Shown here one piece after another: positions 1 to 10,436 of a stretch of DNA of 64,000 nucleotides. This DNA is from Candidatus Saccharimonadota bacterium. Its GTDB lineage: Bacteria > Patescibacteriota > Saccharimonadia > Saccharimonadales > UBA4665. Location of the stretch: contig PDRS01000005.1 of the NCBI GenBank assembly GCA_002746885.1, forward strand, positions 62,001 through 126,000, written 5' to 3'. The position numbers and the translations under genes were made by a program. How positions within the stretch are numbered: position 1 is the first letter of the stretch; each line of letters opens with the position of its first letter. Under the pieces are notes generated by a model. It worked only from the letters and a program-made list of their open reading frames with translations. It was not told where the DNA came from and searched no databases.

Positions 1-203
1 AGTTGAGTGCGATTCTCGGCTATGTCGAGCAGCTTTCGGCTGTCGACACAAGCGGCCTGGAACCGACCAATCAAGTAACCGGCCTCACAAACGTGATGCG
101 TCCTGACGAAGTGGTTTCGTACGGCTACTCGCCAAAAGAACTGTGCGAAATCGTTCCGGCCAGCGAAAAAAACATGCTCAAAGTCAAAAGGATGATAGCA
201 TGA
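1..203 (+). CDS. gatC: Asp-tRNA(Asn)/Glu-tRNA(Gln) amidotransferase subunit C, C-terminal part (5' truncated by window)
   Basis: ORF ends ...TSGLEPTNQVTGLTNVMRPDEV..., typical GatC; stop overlaps gatA start (ATGA). Confidence 0.85.
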   Translation, partial: LSAILGYVEQLSAVDTSGLEPTNQVTGLTNVMRPDEVVSYGYSPKELCEIVPASEKNMLKVKRMIA

Positions 204-1633
204 GCTGGAAACCCATCGCGCAACTGGCAGACGATGTCCGTACAGGCAAAACAAAAGCCACCGACCTCGTAGAGCAGTCGCTCTCTGCTATGGAAAAACA
301 CCAAGAGTTTCGCGCTATCATAACAAAACTCGCCGAGTCAGCCCGAGCACGAGCCAAGGAAATCGACGAGCAAGCGGCCGCGGGTAAAACACTGGGCGAC
401 CTGGCGGGCGTGCCGTTTATCGCAAAAGACAACCTCCTCGTACGGGGCGCCGAGGCAACCGCCGGCAGCACAATGCTCAAAGGTTTTGTGCCGCCGTATC
501 AATCGACCGTCATCAATCGGCTGGAAGCTGCTGGCGCTATTTGCGTTGCCAAAGCAAACCAGGACGCATTTGGCCACGGCGCAAGTACCGAAAACTCGGA
601 CTTTTTTGTCACCAAAAACCCTCACGACAAAACGCGCGTTCCAGGCGGTTCGTCGGGCGGATCGGCCGCGGCTGTCGTGCTAGAGCTCGCGCCTTTTGCG
701 GTTGGTACTGACACGGGCGGATCTATACGCCAGCCGGCAAGCTATGTCGGGTGCGTTGGCTTACGCCCAACGTATGGTTTGACGTCGCGAAGCGGCGTGG
801 TTGCCATGGCCAGCAGCACCGACACAATCGGTCCGCTCGCTATGACGGTCGAAGACGCGGCCTATGTACTGAATGCTTATGCGGGCAAAGACGAACTCGA
901 CAGTACGACAATCGAGCGCGACGCGCGCGGCTATTGCCTGCCGGCTACCGCAAGCACGCTACCGGCAAAAAAGGTGGGTGTTATCAAAGAATGGATGGGC
1001 GAAGGACTCGATAGCGACGTTCGGTCATCGGTAGAAAGCGCCATCGGTCGGCTCAAGTCGGCGGGTGTTTCGGTCGAAGAAGTCAGCTTGCCGAGTCTGC
1101 CGCTGTCGCTCGCTGTGTACTACATTCTCATTCCTGCCGAAATCAGCAGTAACCTCGCCCGCCATGACGGGCAGCGTTACCTTTTTGCGAGCCCAGAGGG
1201 TAAAGATTTATTCGAAAGCTACACGTTGTCGCGCGCTCAGGGTTTTGGACGCGAGGCGAAACGGCGCATTATGATTGGCACGTATGTTCTGAGCAGCGGC
1301 TATTACGACGCCTACTACAAAAAGGCGCAAACCGTACGCACAAAAATCATCAATGAGTTTAACCAGGTATTTCAGACGTATGATTTTCTGCTCGGTCCGG
1401 TCGCTCCTAGCGCGGCGTTCAAAATAGGCGACAACAGCGATGATCCGCTCAAAATGTATCTCGTCGACATGATGACGGTTGCACCGGCGCTCGCCGGCGT
1501 GCCGGCCATAAGCGTGCCAGCTTCGCCGAGCGAACAAACAGGCATGCCCATAGGTTTGCAGATTATTGCGGCGCAGCGGCAGGATCGCGCCTTGCTCGAG
1601 TTTGCCGCTGCAACAGAAAGGGCGCTGGCATGA
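200..1633 (+). CDS. gatA: Glu-tRNA(Gln) amidotransferase subunit A
   Basis: Amidase signature PGGSSGGSAAAV, DTGGSIRQPAS; internal start MSWKPIAQ at 200 overlapping gatC. Confidence 0.95.
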   Translation: MSWKPIAQLADDVRTGKTKATDLVEQSLSAMEKHQEFRAIITKLAESARARAKEIDEQAAAGKTLGDLAGVPFIAKDNLLVRGAEATAGSTMLKGFVPPYQSTVINRLEAAGAICVAKANQDAFGHGASTENSDFFVTKNPHDKTRVPGGSSGGSAAAVVLELAPFAVGTDTGGSIRQPASYVGCVGLRPTYGLTSRSGVVAMASSTDTIGPLAMTVEDAAYVLNAYAGKDELDSTTIERDARGYCLPATASTLPAKKVGVIKEWMGEGLDSDVRSSVESAIGRLKSAGVSVEEVSLPSLPLSLAVYYILIPAEISSNLARHDGQRYLFASPEGKDLFESYTLSRAQGFGREAKRRIMIGTYVLSSGYYDAYYKKAQTVRTKIINEFNQVFQTYDFLLGPVAPSAAFKIGDNSDDPLKMYLVDMMTVAPALAGVPAISVPASPSEQTGMPIGLQIIAAQRQDRALLEFAAATERALA

Positions 1634-2049
1634 CCGATATTATGAACAACACTTGGCTCGCGGTTGGCATAGGCGCCGTTATGGTGGTGCTGGTGCTCGT
1701 GAGTGTGGTGCTGTCGCGCCGCAAGCCCAAGCTCAACGTAGCGCAATATGAAAAACGCTGGAAAGAGCTACAGCAGCTTTTGAAAGACCGAGCGACTTGG
1801 CCGCTTGCAATCATCGACGCAGACAAGCTGCTTGATGAAGCCCTAAAAGAGCGCCGCTACAAAGGCAAAACTATGGGCGAGCGTCTCGTCGCGGCTCAGC
1901 ATGACATAAAGTACAACGACGACGTTTGGTTTGGCCACAAGCTGCGCAACAAACTCGTTCATGAGAACGACATAAAACTCAAAGAACGCGACGTAAAAGA
2001 AGCGCTGCTCGGTATCAAGGCGGCGCTGAAAGATTTGGGGGCGCTATGA
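1630..2049 (+). CDS. hypothetical single-TM protein within the gatA-gatB interval
   Basis: 139 aa ORF, N-terminal TM segment (WLAVGIGAVMVVLVLVSVVLS), ATGA overlap with gatA. Confidence 0.7.
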   Translation: MTDIMNNTWLAVGIGAVMVVLVLVSVVLSRRKPKLNVAQYEKRWKELQQLLKDRATWPLAIIDADKLLDEALKERRYKGKTMGERLVAAQHDIKYNDDVWFGHKLRNKLVHENDIKLKERDVKEALLGIKAALKDLGAL

Positions 2050-2140
2050 GTGCACAGGCATGCGGCGAGACAAACCGAACTGTCCATGCTTTGCACAGCA
2101 AAGCTGTTTCGCTACCTTTCGCAAAAGAGGAGTTTGTTTC

Positions 2141-3667
2141 ATGATATCCGACGACATTCGACGCCAGTACACAGCAACTATCGGCATAGAATGCCACGTA
2201 CAGTTCAAAACAAAAACAAAACTGTTTAGCGGCGCCGATAATGATGCTCGCGAGGCTGCGCCGAATACGCTCGTCAACCACATTGACTTTGGTTTGCCGG
2301 GCGCGCTGCCCGTGCTTAACGAAAAAGCTGTGGAGCTTGCCAGTCGCGCCGCCTTTGTGCTCGGTACCGAGCCGCAGCGGTTTAGTAAGTTTGACCGCAA
2401 GCACTATTTTTACCCCGATTTGCCCATGGGCTACCAGATAACGCAGTTTTACGACCCCATTATAAAAGACGGTTCCGTGAGTGTCGTGGTAAATGGCGAA
2501 ACGAAGGTAGTACGTATACATGAAGCTCACATGGAGGCTGACGCCGGAAAATCAACTCATCCGGCTGGCGCAGATTACAGCCTTGTCGATCTTAACCGAG
2601 CCGGTACGCCGCTGCTGGAAATCGTCAGTGAGCCAGACATGCACAGCGCAGCCGAGGCAAAGGCGTATGCGCGGGAACTTTGGCTGGGTATGCGCTATGC
2701 CGATGTTTCTGAGGCAAATCTGTATTACGGAAATATGCGCTTTGATGTCAATGTCAGCGTGAGTAAAACGAACGAACTTGGCAAACGCACCGAAACAAAG
2801 AACCTCAACAGCTTCCGCAGCGTCGAACGGGCAATCGAATACGAAATAGCGCGTCAGATAGAGCTGCTTGAAGCCGGCCAAACAGTAGTGCAGGAAACGC
2901 GCGGCTGGGATGACGACGGCCAAAAAACATTCAGCCAGCGCAGCAAAGAAGATAGCTACGAGTACCGCTACATGCCCGATCCCGACATTCCGCCCATTGT
3001 GCTGAGCGACGAGTACGTTGCCGAAATTGCGGCAAGCATGCCAGAGCTACCAGATGCGTACCGTAAAAAAGGTGCTGCTATGGGACTCGACGCCAAGACG
3101 GTTGAAGATATTGTCGCACAGCCGGAAGTGGCACGGCAGGTTGGCCGCGTGTACGATGACGCTGGCGCAGACCATGCGAAACGAGTTGCATTCTGGCTCA
3201 TGCGACCGCTTGCGGAGGACAGTGAACACGCTGCTGGTCTAGGCGAGCAGCCCGCGCACGAAAGCCAGAGCGCGGACGCTACGCAAAGTTCAGGTCCCGC
3301 TGACCAAAAGGCGCGGGACGACGGCGGAGTAGCGGATGAGCATCTTATAGCGCTGTCGCAGATGGTCGCTGACGGCAAACTCAGTTCGACGGCGGCAAAA
3401 GAAGTCCTGGACACCATGTTCAAAACGGGCGAGCACCCCGAAAAGATTGCCGAAGCGAAAAATCTGCTCCAGCTGAGCGATGAATCCGCTATTGCCGACA
3501 TCGTACAGCAGGTTTTGGCTGACAACCCAAAGGCGGCAGGCGATGTTCAAAACGGTGAAATGAAAGCCATTGGGTTTCTCGTCGGCCAAGTGATGAAAGT
3601 CAGCCAGGGCAAAGCAAACCCTGGCCTCGCGACGCAGCTCATAAAGAAACAGCTAGGTATACAATAA
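2141..3667 (+). CDS. gatB: Asp/Glu-tRNA amidotransferase subunit B
   Basis: ATIGIECHVQFKTKTKLFSG, GLPGALPVLN, YRYMPDPDIPPI; SD GAGGAG upstream of ATG 2141. Confidence 0.93.
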   Translation: MISDDIRRQYTATIGIECHVQFKTKTKLFSGADNDAREAAPNTLVNHIDFGLPGALPVLNEKAVELASRAAFVLGTEPQRFSKFDRKHYFYPDLPMGYQITQFYDPIIKDGSVSVVVNGETKVVRIHEAHMEADAGKSTHPAGADYSLVDLNRAGTPLLEIVSEPDMHSAAEAKAYARELWLGMRYADVSEANLYYGNMRFDVNVSVSKTNELGKRTETKNLNSFRSVERAIEYEIARQIELLEAGQTVVQETRGWDDDGQKTFSQRSKEDSYEYRYMPDPDIPPIVLSDEYVAEIAASMPELPDAYRKKGAAMGLDAKTVEDIVAQPEVARQVGRVYDDAGADHAKRVAFWLMRPLAEDSEHAAGLGEQPAHESQSADATQSSGPADQKARDDGGVADEHLIALSQMVADGKLSSTAAKEVLDTMFKTGEHPEKIAEAKNLLQLSDESAIADIVQQVLADNPKAAGDVQNGEMKAIGFLVGQVMKVSQGKANPGLATQLIKKQLGIQ

Positions 3668-3691
3668 AGACCATCGAAACGGAGGTTTTTC

Positions 3692-4597
3692 ATGGCGCAG
3701 AAAAAACAAGTGACAAAAGCAGTGATTGCTGCGGCGGGATTTGGGACGCGGTTTTTGCCGCAAACAAAAGCCATGCCGAAAGAAATGATTCCGCTCATTG
3801 ACAAGCCGATCATTCAATATGTCGTAGAAGAGCTGGTGGCTGCGGGCATAAAAGATATCATTATCGTCGGGAGCGGAACGAAGCGCGCCATAGAAGACCA
3901 CTTCGATACGCCCAGCGAAGAGTTGCTGGTCAACCTGCGCGCCGGCGGCGAAAAGAAAAAACATTTGCTTGAGGAGGTGAGTGCCATTGCCGACTTGGCA
4001 AACTTTGTCTATGTGCGCCAAAAAGGGCCGTACGGCAACGCTACGCCGGTGCTTTGCGCGGCTCATCTCATCGGCGACGAACCGTTCATTTATTCGTTTG
4101 CAGATGATTTCTTTGTCGCCAAGCCAGGCCGCACGGCTCAGATGATCGAAACGCACAACCAATACGGCGGATCGGTGCTTGCCTGCAAAACCATAAAGGA
4201 AGACAAAGAATATGATAAGTTTGGCGTCGTCGGCGGCAAACGGCTCGACGACCATACCTTTGAAGTCGAAAAAGTTGTCGAAAAGCCCGGCAAAGCGAAC
4301 GCGCCTTCGGACCTTGCGACCGTGAGCGGTTATTTATTTGAACCAGAAATCGTCGGCTACATAGAAAAAGCGGCGCAGGATCACGCCGAGGACAATGGCG
4401 AGCTCATGGTGCAGCCAGTTATGCAGCAGATGATACACGACGGCTTTACATTTAATGCACGCGCTATTCAGAACGGTACCTTTTACGACACGGGCGACAA
4501 GCTGGAGTACCTGAAAACGGCCATCGACTTTGGGCTTGCTCACCAAGATTTGGGCGAATCGCTTCGCGCGCATTTGCAAAAACGTTTGAGCGAGTAG
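3692..4597 (+). CDS. galU: UTP--glucose-1-phosphate uridylyltransferase
   Basis: AVIAAAGFGTRFLPQTKAMPKEMIPLIDKPIIQYVVEE. Confidence 0.93.
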   Translation: MAQKKQVTKAVIAAAGFGTRFLPQTKAMPKEMIPLIDKPIIQYVVEELVAAGIKDIIIVGSGTKRAIEDHFDTPSEELLVNLRAGGEKKKHLLEEVSAIADLANFVYVRQKGPYGNATPVLCAAHLIGDEPFIYSFADDFFVAKPGRTAQMIETHNQYGGSVLACKTIKEDKEYDKFGVVGGKRLDDHTFEVEKVVEKPGKANAPSDLATVSGYLFEPEIVGYIEKAAQDHAEDNGELMVQPVMQQMIHDGFTFNARAIQNGTFYDTGDKLEYLKTAIDFGLAHQDLGESLRAHLQKRLSE

Positions 4598-4710
4598 CGA
4601 ACGTTTTACGCGCCGCAGATGCGTGCGTTTTATCTGAGGACGCTCGCGTGTGCGTATTGCCGTGATGTACCTCACTGTATTTTCTAGAAAAAGCGTGCTA
4701 TAGTACGTTT

Positions 4711-4950
4711 ATGGACGCATTTCAAATACTTGTCATCATACTCAGTGTGTTTTTGGGCATATTCCTTGTGCTGGCCATCGTGGTCTGCGTTATGGCCTAC
4801 AAGCTTATCAAATCACTGCGCGAGATAGCCGATCGAGGGGGCGCGCTGATAGACCGAGCGGAAAAAATTAGCCAAGCTCTTGCGAAGGATGCTGGTGCTG
4901 CTGGGCTAGTGAAGAAGCTTGTCAAATATATAGTAAAGTCACGTAAATAA
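4711..4950 (+). CDS. small membrane protein
   Basis: 79 aa, N-terminal TM; -10 TATAGT 6 nt before ATG. Confidence 0.6.
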   Translation: MDAFQILVIILSVFLGIFLVLAIVVCVMAYKLIKSLREIADRGGALIDRAEKISQALAKDAGAAGLVKKLVKYIVKSRK

Positions 4951-4961
4951 GGAGGGGTTAT

Positions 4962-5387
4962 ATGGGTCGGTCAAAGAAAGAAAACAAGGCAAAAGTAGCA
5001 AAGAAGCTCGCCATAGGAGCGGCGCTGAGTGCGGCTGCGGGGTACGTCGCGGGCATACTGACAGCTCCCAAAAGTGGCAAAGAAACGCGCGAAGACATTG
5101 TAGACAAAGCGACTGAAACCTACGGCGCGGCAGAGAAAAAGCTCAAGAAACTCCACGCTGAACTGAACGACGTGCTAAGCGAAGCGAGCGATAAGTTTGG
5201 TGAACTGCGCGGAAAAAGCAAAAAGTCTTTGGATGATGCTGTTGCCAAAGGACAGAAAGCGAAAGACAAAACACGAGCTATTCTTTCGAGTTTGCAGGAC
5301 GGCGAGGTCGAGGACAAAGACCTTAAAAAGGCTATCAACGAAGCCACAAAAGCAGTCGAAAACCTCCGCAACTACCTAAAGAAATAA
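4962..5387 (+). CDS. YtxH-like gas-vesicle/stress-type protein
   Basis: GAALSAAAGYVAGILTAPKSGKETREDI typical of YtxH domain; amphipathic tail; SD AAGGAGG. Confidence 0.65.
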   Translation: MGRSKKENKAKVAKKLAIGAALSAAAGYVAGILTAPKSGKETREDIVDKATETYGAAEKKLKKLHAELNDVLSEASDKFGELRGKSKKSLDDAVAKGQKAKDKTRAILSSLQDGEVEDKDLKKAINEATKAVENLRNYLKK

Positions 5388-5483
5388 GCTTCCGTCGCAA
5401 ACCCAACTCGCCTGATTTTTCAATATTCTTGACGTATTCAAAAAAAATTGCAATTACCGCAGCCCAGGCGTACACTAGGCGCT

Positions 5484-6281
5484 ATGTACATAGGTGGTCC
5501 AGAAGACAGGCCTGTTCTGATTAGCCGCACGGATATAGACAGAAACTACGGCTATTCATTGCCTCTTCCCGTTAGGGCTTGGGACGAGCTTGCTCAAGAA
5601 GCGCGTGGTAAGAGCGTTCGTCATGGTGCATATGCGGCTGCCGAGCTGCTGCTTAGCGAGGCTGCAGTTCAGATTGATTTTGTGAATCTTGATGAGCCTG
5701 GTCGGAGCCTTTATCCAGAGGAACCAGATACGCCTTACAAGCACCCAGCGTGTCTGCTTGGCTATAATGATCACGCCGGTGGATCTGAAAGCGACAACAG
5801 AGTGGTGGTGAATCTTTTTGGGGATGACAGTTCTGCGGGTTCTTATGTTCTTTATTCACCTCCGCAGAAGAACGGGGTGCTGCCCACAAGTACAACTTTC
5901 TATCGCGCTGATCCTACGTTTCTAATACGTTCCCCAAGTGGACGATGGGGTCCGTACTTATCAGGCGTGCCAAACGCACTGAAGACTGATGGCGTTGCCA
6001 TGGAGCAAGGTCGGGATTATCAATATTACGTGCTGGGTAAAACCGATCACAGAACATTAGTTGTAGATGTGCTTAGAGCTGCAGGATTCTCATTCCTTCC
6101 AAGGCCGATGAGCGAGGGTGAATTAGATGACATAGGGAAACATGCCAGAAGTGATACGCTAGAACTCAATGCAGCCTACAGAGACCCTACTTGGCCGTAC
6201 GGTGAGTTTGGGGCCGATCCGCCCAAGGGTCAGTTTGCAGAGCAAATTGCAAGGTTGAGAATAGCTGAAGCATCTTTGTAG
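5484..6281 (+). CDS. hypothetical protein
   Basis: ORF; start at MYIGG preferred because TTGCAA-17-TACACT promoter ends 7 nt upstream. Confidence 0.55.
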   Translation: MYIGGPEDRPVLISRTDIDRNYGYSLPLPVRAWDELAQEARGKSVRHGAYAAAELLLSEAAVQIDFVNLDEPGRSLYPEEPDTPYKHPACLLGYNDHAGGSESDNRVVVNLFGDDSSAGSYVLYSPPQKNGVLPTSTTFYRADPTFLIRSPSGRWGPYLSGVPNALKTDGVAMEQGRDYQYYVLGKTDHRTLVVDVLRAAGFSFLPRPMSEGELDDIGKHARSDTLELNAAYRDPTWPYGEFGADPPKGQFAEQIARLRIAEASL

Positions 6282-6433
6282 GGTTTACATTTGCCCGTTG
6301 TAAAACTGAAGCTGACGGACGGCCAAAGCGTGCGGTATAATTGAGTAGAGAACAAAGCAGGGTGATTGTGCTATTCCGAGCGAGGTGGACTTGGTTTTGC
6401 AGCAATCGAAACGGCAAAGACAATGGGGGTCGT

Positions 6434-9400
6434 GTGGCAGAAAAGAAGACCAAGACAAAAACAGGCGCTGCGGCTGTAACGGCGGCAGACTATGTGCATC
6501 TGCACAATCATACGCAATACAGTCTGCTCGACGGTCTGACGAAGATCCCCGAGCTGGTAGAATTCGTCAAAGAACAGGGTATGAGCGCCGTGGGTATGAC
6601 AGATCATGGGACGCTCAGCGGCACAGTGGAGTTTTACAAGGAGTGCATTGGTAAAGAAATCAAGCCAATCATAGGTATAGAAACCTATGTTGCTACGCGC
6701 AAACACACCGACAAAGACCCTCAAAAAGACAAAAACCGTTACCACTTGGTGCTTTTAGCCATGAACCAAAAGGGGTACGAAAATCTCATGCGGTTGAGTA
6801 CCATCGCCAACCTCGACGGCTTCTACTACTTTCCGCGCATAGACCATGACTTGCTTGAGCAGTATAACGAAGGACTTATTTGCGGTAGTGCCTGCATGGG
6901 CGGCGAGATAGGCGAAGCGCTGCGAGACGACGACTTCGAAAAAGCCAAAGACATTGCAAGCTGGTACAAAAGCGTGTTTGGCGACCGCTATTACCTAGAA
7001 GTGCAAGATCACGGCCATCCCAAAGCGCCAAGACACAATGCCGAACAAACGAAAGTGAACGAAGGCGTGTTCAAGCTCGGTAAGGCACTCGACATCCCAG
7101 TTATTCTCACCTGCGATGCGCATTATTTAAAACACGAAGACCAAGACGCTCACGAAATCCTGCTTTGTGTCGGCACTGGAGCTTACTTGAGCGACGAAAA
7201 ACGTATGTCGCTCAAAGACTTTGACCTGCATGTTATTCCTCCAGCCGAGCTGGTTGACCGCTGGGGCAAGGATCATCCCGAAGTCATTACAAACACAAAA
7301 GCTGTCGCGGACCGCTGCGAAGTAAACATTGATCTTGGCAAAATCCTTATTCCGAAGTTTCCAGTGCCAAAAGGCGAAGACGAAAAAAGCTATTTGCACA
7401 AACTGGTGTGGCAGGGGCTTGCTTGGCGCTACGGCGGCGTTTCGGCGAAAGAACGCGATAGTTTGAGCGTGGCTGCGGCGAGAAAACATCTGACAAAAAG
7501 CATCATTGAGCGCGCGGAGTACGAGCTCGGCATCATGAATGACATGGGGTACAACGGCTACTTTCTCATTGTGCAAGATTTTATAAACTGGGGGAAAGAC
7601 CAAGGGGTTATCTTTGGTCCAGGGCGAGGTAGCGCGGCCGGCTCCATTGTGTCGTATGCTATCCGTATTACGGAAATCGACCCTTTGAAATACGGCTTGA
7701 TGTTTGAGCGGTTTTTGAACCCAGGCCGCATAAGCATGCCCGACATAGACATAGATATTCAAGACACGCGGCGCGACGAAGTCATTCAGTATTGCGTGGA
7801 AAAATACGGCAAAGACCGCGTGGCAAACATTGTTACGTTTGGCAGAATGTTTGCGCGCAATGCCGTGCGCGATGTCGCGCGTGTTCTGCAGGTGCCTTAT
7901 GGCGAGGCAGATCGCCTTGCAAAAATGATCCCCCAGCCAGTGCAGGGCCGCCATATCCCACTCGCGACTTCCATACGCGAAGATGTGGATCTCAAGCGTG
8001 AGTACGAAACGAACGAAACGAGCAAAACAGTCATTGACTACGCGATAACGCTCGAAAGTACCGTCCGCAGCCATGGCGTTCATGCTGCTGGCGTCGTGAT
8101 TGCGCCCGACGACATAGTGAAATTTGTTCCGCTGGAAATGGCTCAAAAAGGTGTCATATCTACGCAGTATCCAATGGGACCAGTCGATGAACTAGGGTTG
8201 CTGAAAATAGATTTTCTCGGACTTGCCAACCTAACGGTTATAAAAAACGCGCTGCGAATCATCAAAAAAGTATATGCAAACACCATTGAGCTCAGCGCAA
8301 TTTCAAAGGAGGACGACAAAACTTTTCAGCTGTTTCGCGATGGCGACACGACGGGCGTGTTCCAGTTTGAGTCTGCCGGCATGAAGCGCTACATGAAGGA
8401 GCTGAAGCCGACTGAGTTCACCGACCTCGTTGCCATGAATGCACTGTATCGCCCCGGTCCCATGTCGGAAATCCCGCGGTTTATTCAGGGCAAAAACAAT
8501 CCGTCGAGTGTGTCCTATTTGCACGCGTCGCTTGAACCAATATTGCGCGACACGTATGGCGTTATGGTATATCAGGAGCAAATCATTCAGCTGCTGCAAC
8601 TTGTGGCTGGCTATAGCGCCGGCGAGGCCGATCTTGTCCGTAAGGCCATCGGCAAAAAAAAGCGCGAAATCATGAAGGCCGAAGCGCCAAAATTCATCGC
8701 TGGCTGCGTGCGGCAGGGTTTGAGCGAGGCGCAGGCAAACCACCTATGGGATCAAATCCAGCCGTTTGCTGACTATTCGTTCAACAAAGCGCACGCGGTT
8801 TGTTATGCCCAAATAGCGTACTGGACAGCGTACTTAAAAGCGCATTACCCAGACGCTTTCATGGCTGCGCTAATGACCAGCGACTTTGACGACACTGATC
8901 GCCTCGCCATAGAAATAACCGAATGCAAGCACATGGGAATACATGTTCTCCCGCCCGATGTCAACGAGTCGTTCGGTGAATTTGCTGTCGTAAAAGGGAA
9001 AAACGCCATTCGTTTTGGTATGAATGCCATAAAAAATGTCGGCACTGGAGCTGTTGATGAAATACTACGAGCGCGCGAAGCGGGGACGTTTGGCAGCATT
9101 GAAGACTTTGTTGCGGCAGTAAACCTGCGCACCGTCAACCGTAAGGCGCTCGAAAGCCTGACTCGTGCCGGTGCGTTTGACAGCTTTTGCGATCGCTCAA
9201 CGCTTCTACATAACCTTGACACCATTCTCGCCTATGGCCAGCGCCTGCAAAAGGAACGTGCCAGCGGTCAGACAGACCTATTCGGCGGGGCAGCCGACGA
9301 TGTGGTTGCCGCAAAGCCAACACTCAAACTCGAAGCTCCAGAACAGGCGCACAATGCGCGCGAGTTATTGCTGTGGGAGCGCGAGCTACTCGGCTTGTAC

Positions 9401-10096
9401 CTGAGTCAGCAGCCGCTTGAGGCGTTTAGCGCGCTTTTGGCAGAGCAGACGACGCCGCTCAATGCGCTCAAGCCGGAACACGACGGCCGTGCGGTCACGG
9501 TGGGTGGCGGCGTTGTCGACGCGCGCGAAATCACGACAAAAAACGGCCAAAAAATGGCGTTCGTGAAGCTCGAAGACGAACACGGCGAAATTGAACTCAT
9601 CCTTTTCCCCTCGGCTTTTCAGCAAACAGTGGGGCTGTGGGAGCGCGACAGGGTCGTAGTCGCCCGCGGCCGCGTCAGTACGCGCGGGCGCGATGGTCAG
9701 GCTGGTGACGAAGTGAAAATTATGGTCGATGATGCCCGCGAGATCACTCACGACCAAGCAGTCGCCTATCAGGCGACAGGCAAAAAAGCTCGCGTACCGA
9801 AGCCAAACAAACATGCCAAAACTGCCGCAAAAAACACCAGCACTGCGCGCAGCGAAGCCGACGCCCAAAAACCAGCGCGGCTCTACCTGCGTATTGCGAA
9901 AAGCGATGATACTGAACTACTCACCGCTCTGAAGCAGCTCGTCGACGGCACGCCAGGTGAACACGAGATTGTCCTCGTGCTTGGTCCAGAAAACGCCAAG
10001 CAGGCTGTAAAACTGCCCACTCGCGTGCAGGTAGCTGAAGAGCTGTTGAGTTCCTTGGGCGAGCTGCTTGGTGCCGACAACGTGAAGTTCCAGTAG
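6434..10096 (+). CDS. dnaE: DNA polymerase III subunit alpha
   Basis: PHP motif YVHLHNHTQYSLLDG, PDIDIDIQDTRRDEVI, GPGRGSAAGSIV; GTG start after GGGGG SD. Confidence 0.95.
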   Translation: MAEKKTKTKTGAAAVTAADYVHLHNHTQYSLLDGLTKIPELVEFVKEQGMSAVGMTDHGTLSGTVEFYKECIGKEIKPIIGIETYVATRKHTDKDPQKDKNRYHLVLLAMNQKGYENLMRLSTIANLDGFYYFPRIDHDLLEQYNEGLICGSACMGGEIGEALRDDDFEKAKDIASWYKSVFGDRYYLEVQDHGHPKAPRHNAEQTKVNEGVFKLGKALDIPVILTCDAHYLKHEDQDAHEILLCVGTGAYLSDEKRMSLKDFDLHVIPPAELVDRWGKDHPEVITNTKAVADRCEVNIDLGKILIPKFPVPKGEDEKSYLHKLVWQGLAWRYGGVSAKERDSLSVAAARKHLTKSIIERAEYELGIMNDMGYNGYFLIVQDFINWGKDQGVIFGPGRGSAAGSIVSYAIRITEIDPLKYGLMFERFLNPGRISMPDIDIDIQDTRRDEVIQYCVEKYGKDRVANIVTFGRMFARNAVRDVARVLQVPYGEADRLAKMIPQPVQGRHIPLATSIREDVDLKREYETNETSKTVIDYAITLESTVRSHGVHAAGVVIAPDDIVKFVPLEMAQKGVISTQYPMGPVDELGLLKIDFLGLANLTVIKNALRIIKKVYANTIELSAISKEDDKTFQLFRDGDTTGVFQFESAGMKRYMKELKPTEFTDLVAMNALYRPGPMSEIPRFIQGKNNPSSVSYLHASLEPILRDTYGVMVYQEQIIQLLQLVAGYSAGEADLVRKAIGKKKREIMKAEAPKFIAGCVRQGLSEAQANHLWDQIQPFADYSFNKAHAVCYAQIAYWTAYLKAHYPDAFMAALMTSDFDDTDRLAIEITECKHMGIHVLPPDVNESFGEFAVVKGKNAIRFGMNAIKNVGTGAVDEILRAREAGTFGSIEDFVAAVNLRTVNRKALESLTRAGAFDSFCDRSTLLHNLDTILAYGQRLQKERASGQTDLFGGAADDVVAAKPTLKLEAPEQAHNARELLLWERELLGLYLSQQPLEAFSALLAEQTTPLNALKPEHDGRAVTVGGGVVDAREITTKNGQKMAFVKLEDEHGEIELILFPSAFQQTVGLWERDRVVVARGRVSTRGRDGQAGDEVKIMVDDAREITHDQAVAYQATGKKARVPKPNKHAKTAAKNTSTARSEADAQKPARLYLRIAKSDDTELLTALKQLVDGTPGEHEIVLVLGPENAKQAVKLPTRVQVAEELLSSLGELLGADNVKFQ

Positions 10097-10314
10097 GTTG
10101 CCACAACAAAACCGCAGCGCACGCATTGACGCGACGTAAGAGTAGCTTGAGCCCTCTCCGCAGTTATCTGTAAATAGATGGCACAGGATTTACGCGTTTG
10201 CATGCAGCCCGTGATGAAAAGCTGGCATCAGAACTGACTTTTACTAGAGCTCAGGGAGGGTTTTCGTTCAAAATGCGCCAAACGCGTCAGCCCCGAAACA
10301 GTCAAAACATTGGC

Positions 10315-10340
10315 TTAGATTGTACGGCCGTACAATCTAA
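10315..10340. repeat. perfect 26-bp palindrome TTAGATTGTACGGCCGTACAATCTAA
   Basis: Read directly; pairs with second copy at 10411. Confidence 0.95.
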
Positions 10341-10410
10341 ACACAGCATGAAGGTGTATATAAGGTGTTTTTTATGAAAAAGCAGCGATCAGCAAGAAGT
10401 GAACGATGAA

Positions 10411-10436
10411 TTAAATTGTACGGCCGTACAATTTAA
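10411..10436. repeat. perfect 26-bp palindrome TTAAATTGTACGGCCGTACAATTTAA
   Basis: Read directly; differs from 10315 copy only by a symmetric (compensatory) change. Confidence 0.95.

Noticed and set aside
7127-8146. Long antisense ORF opposite dnaE (also 51581-53101 and 55020-56321 opposite rpoB/rpoC)
   Set aside because: Mirror ORFs of strongly coding sense genes; composition (His/Phe/Val-rich) typical of antisense frames and no recognisable domain.
10315-10436. Two palindromes as a minimal CRISPR array
   Set aside because: Only two units, 70-bp interval, perfect dyads and no cas genes nearby.
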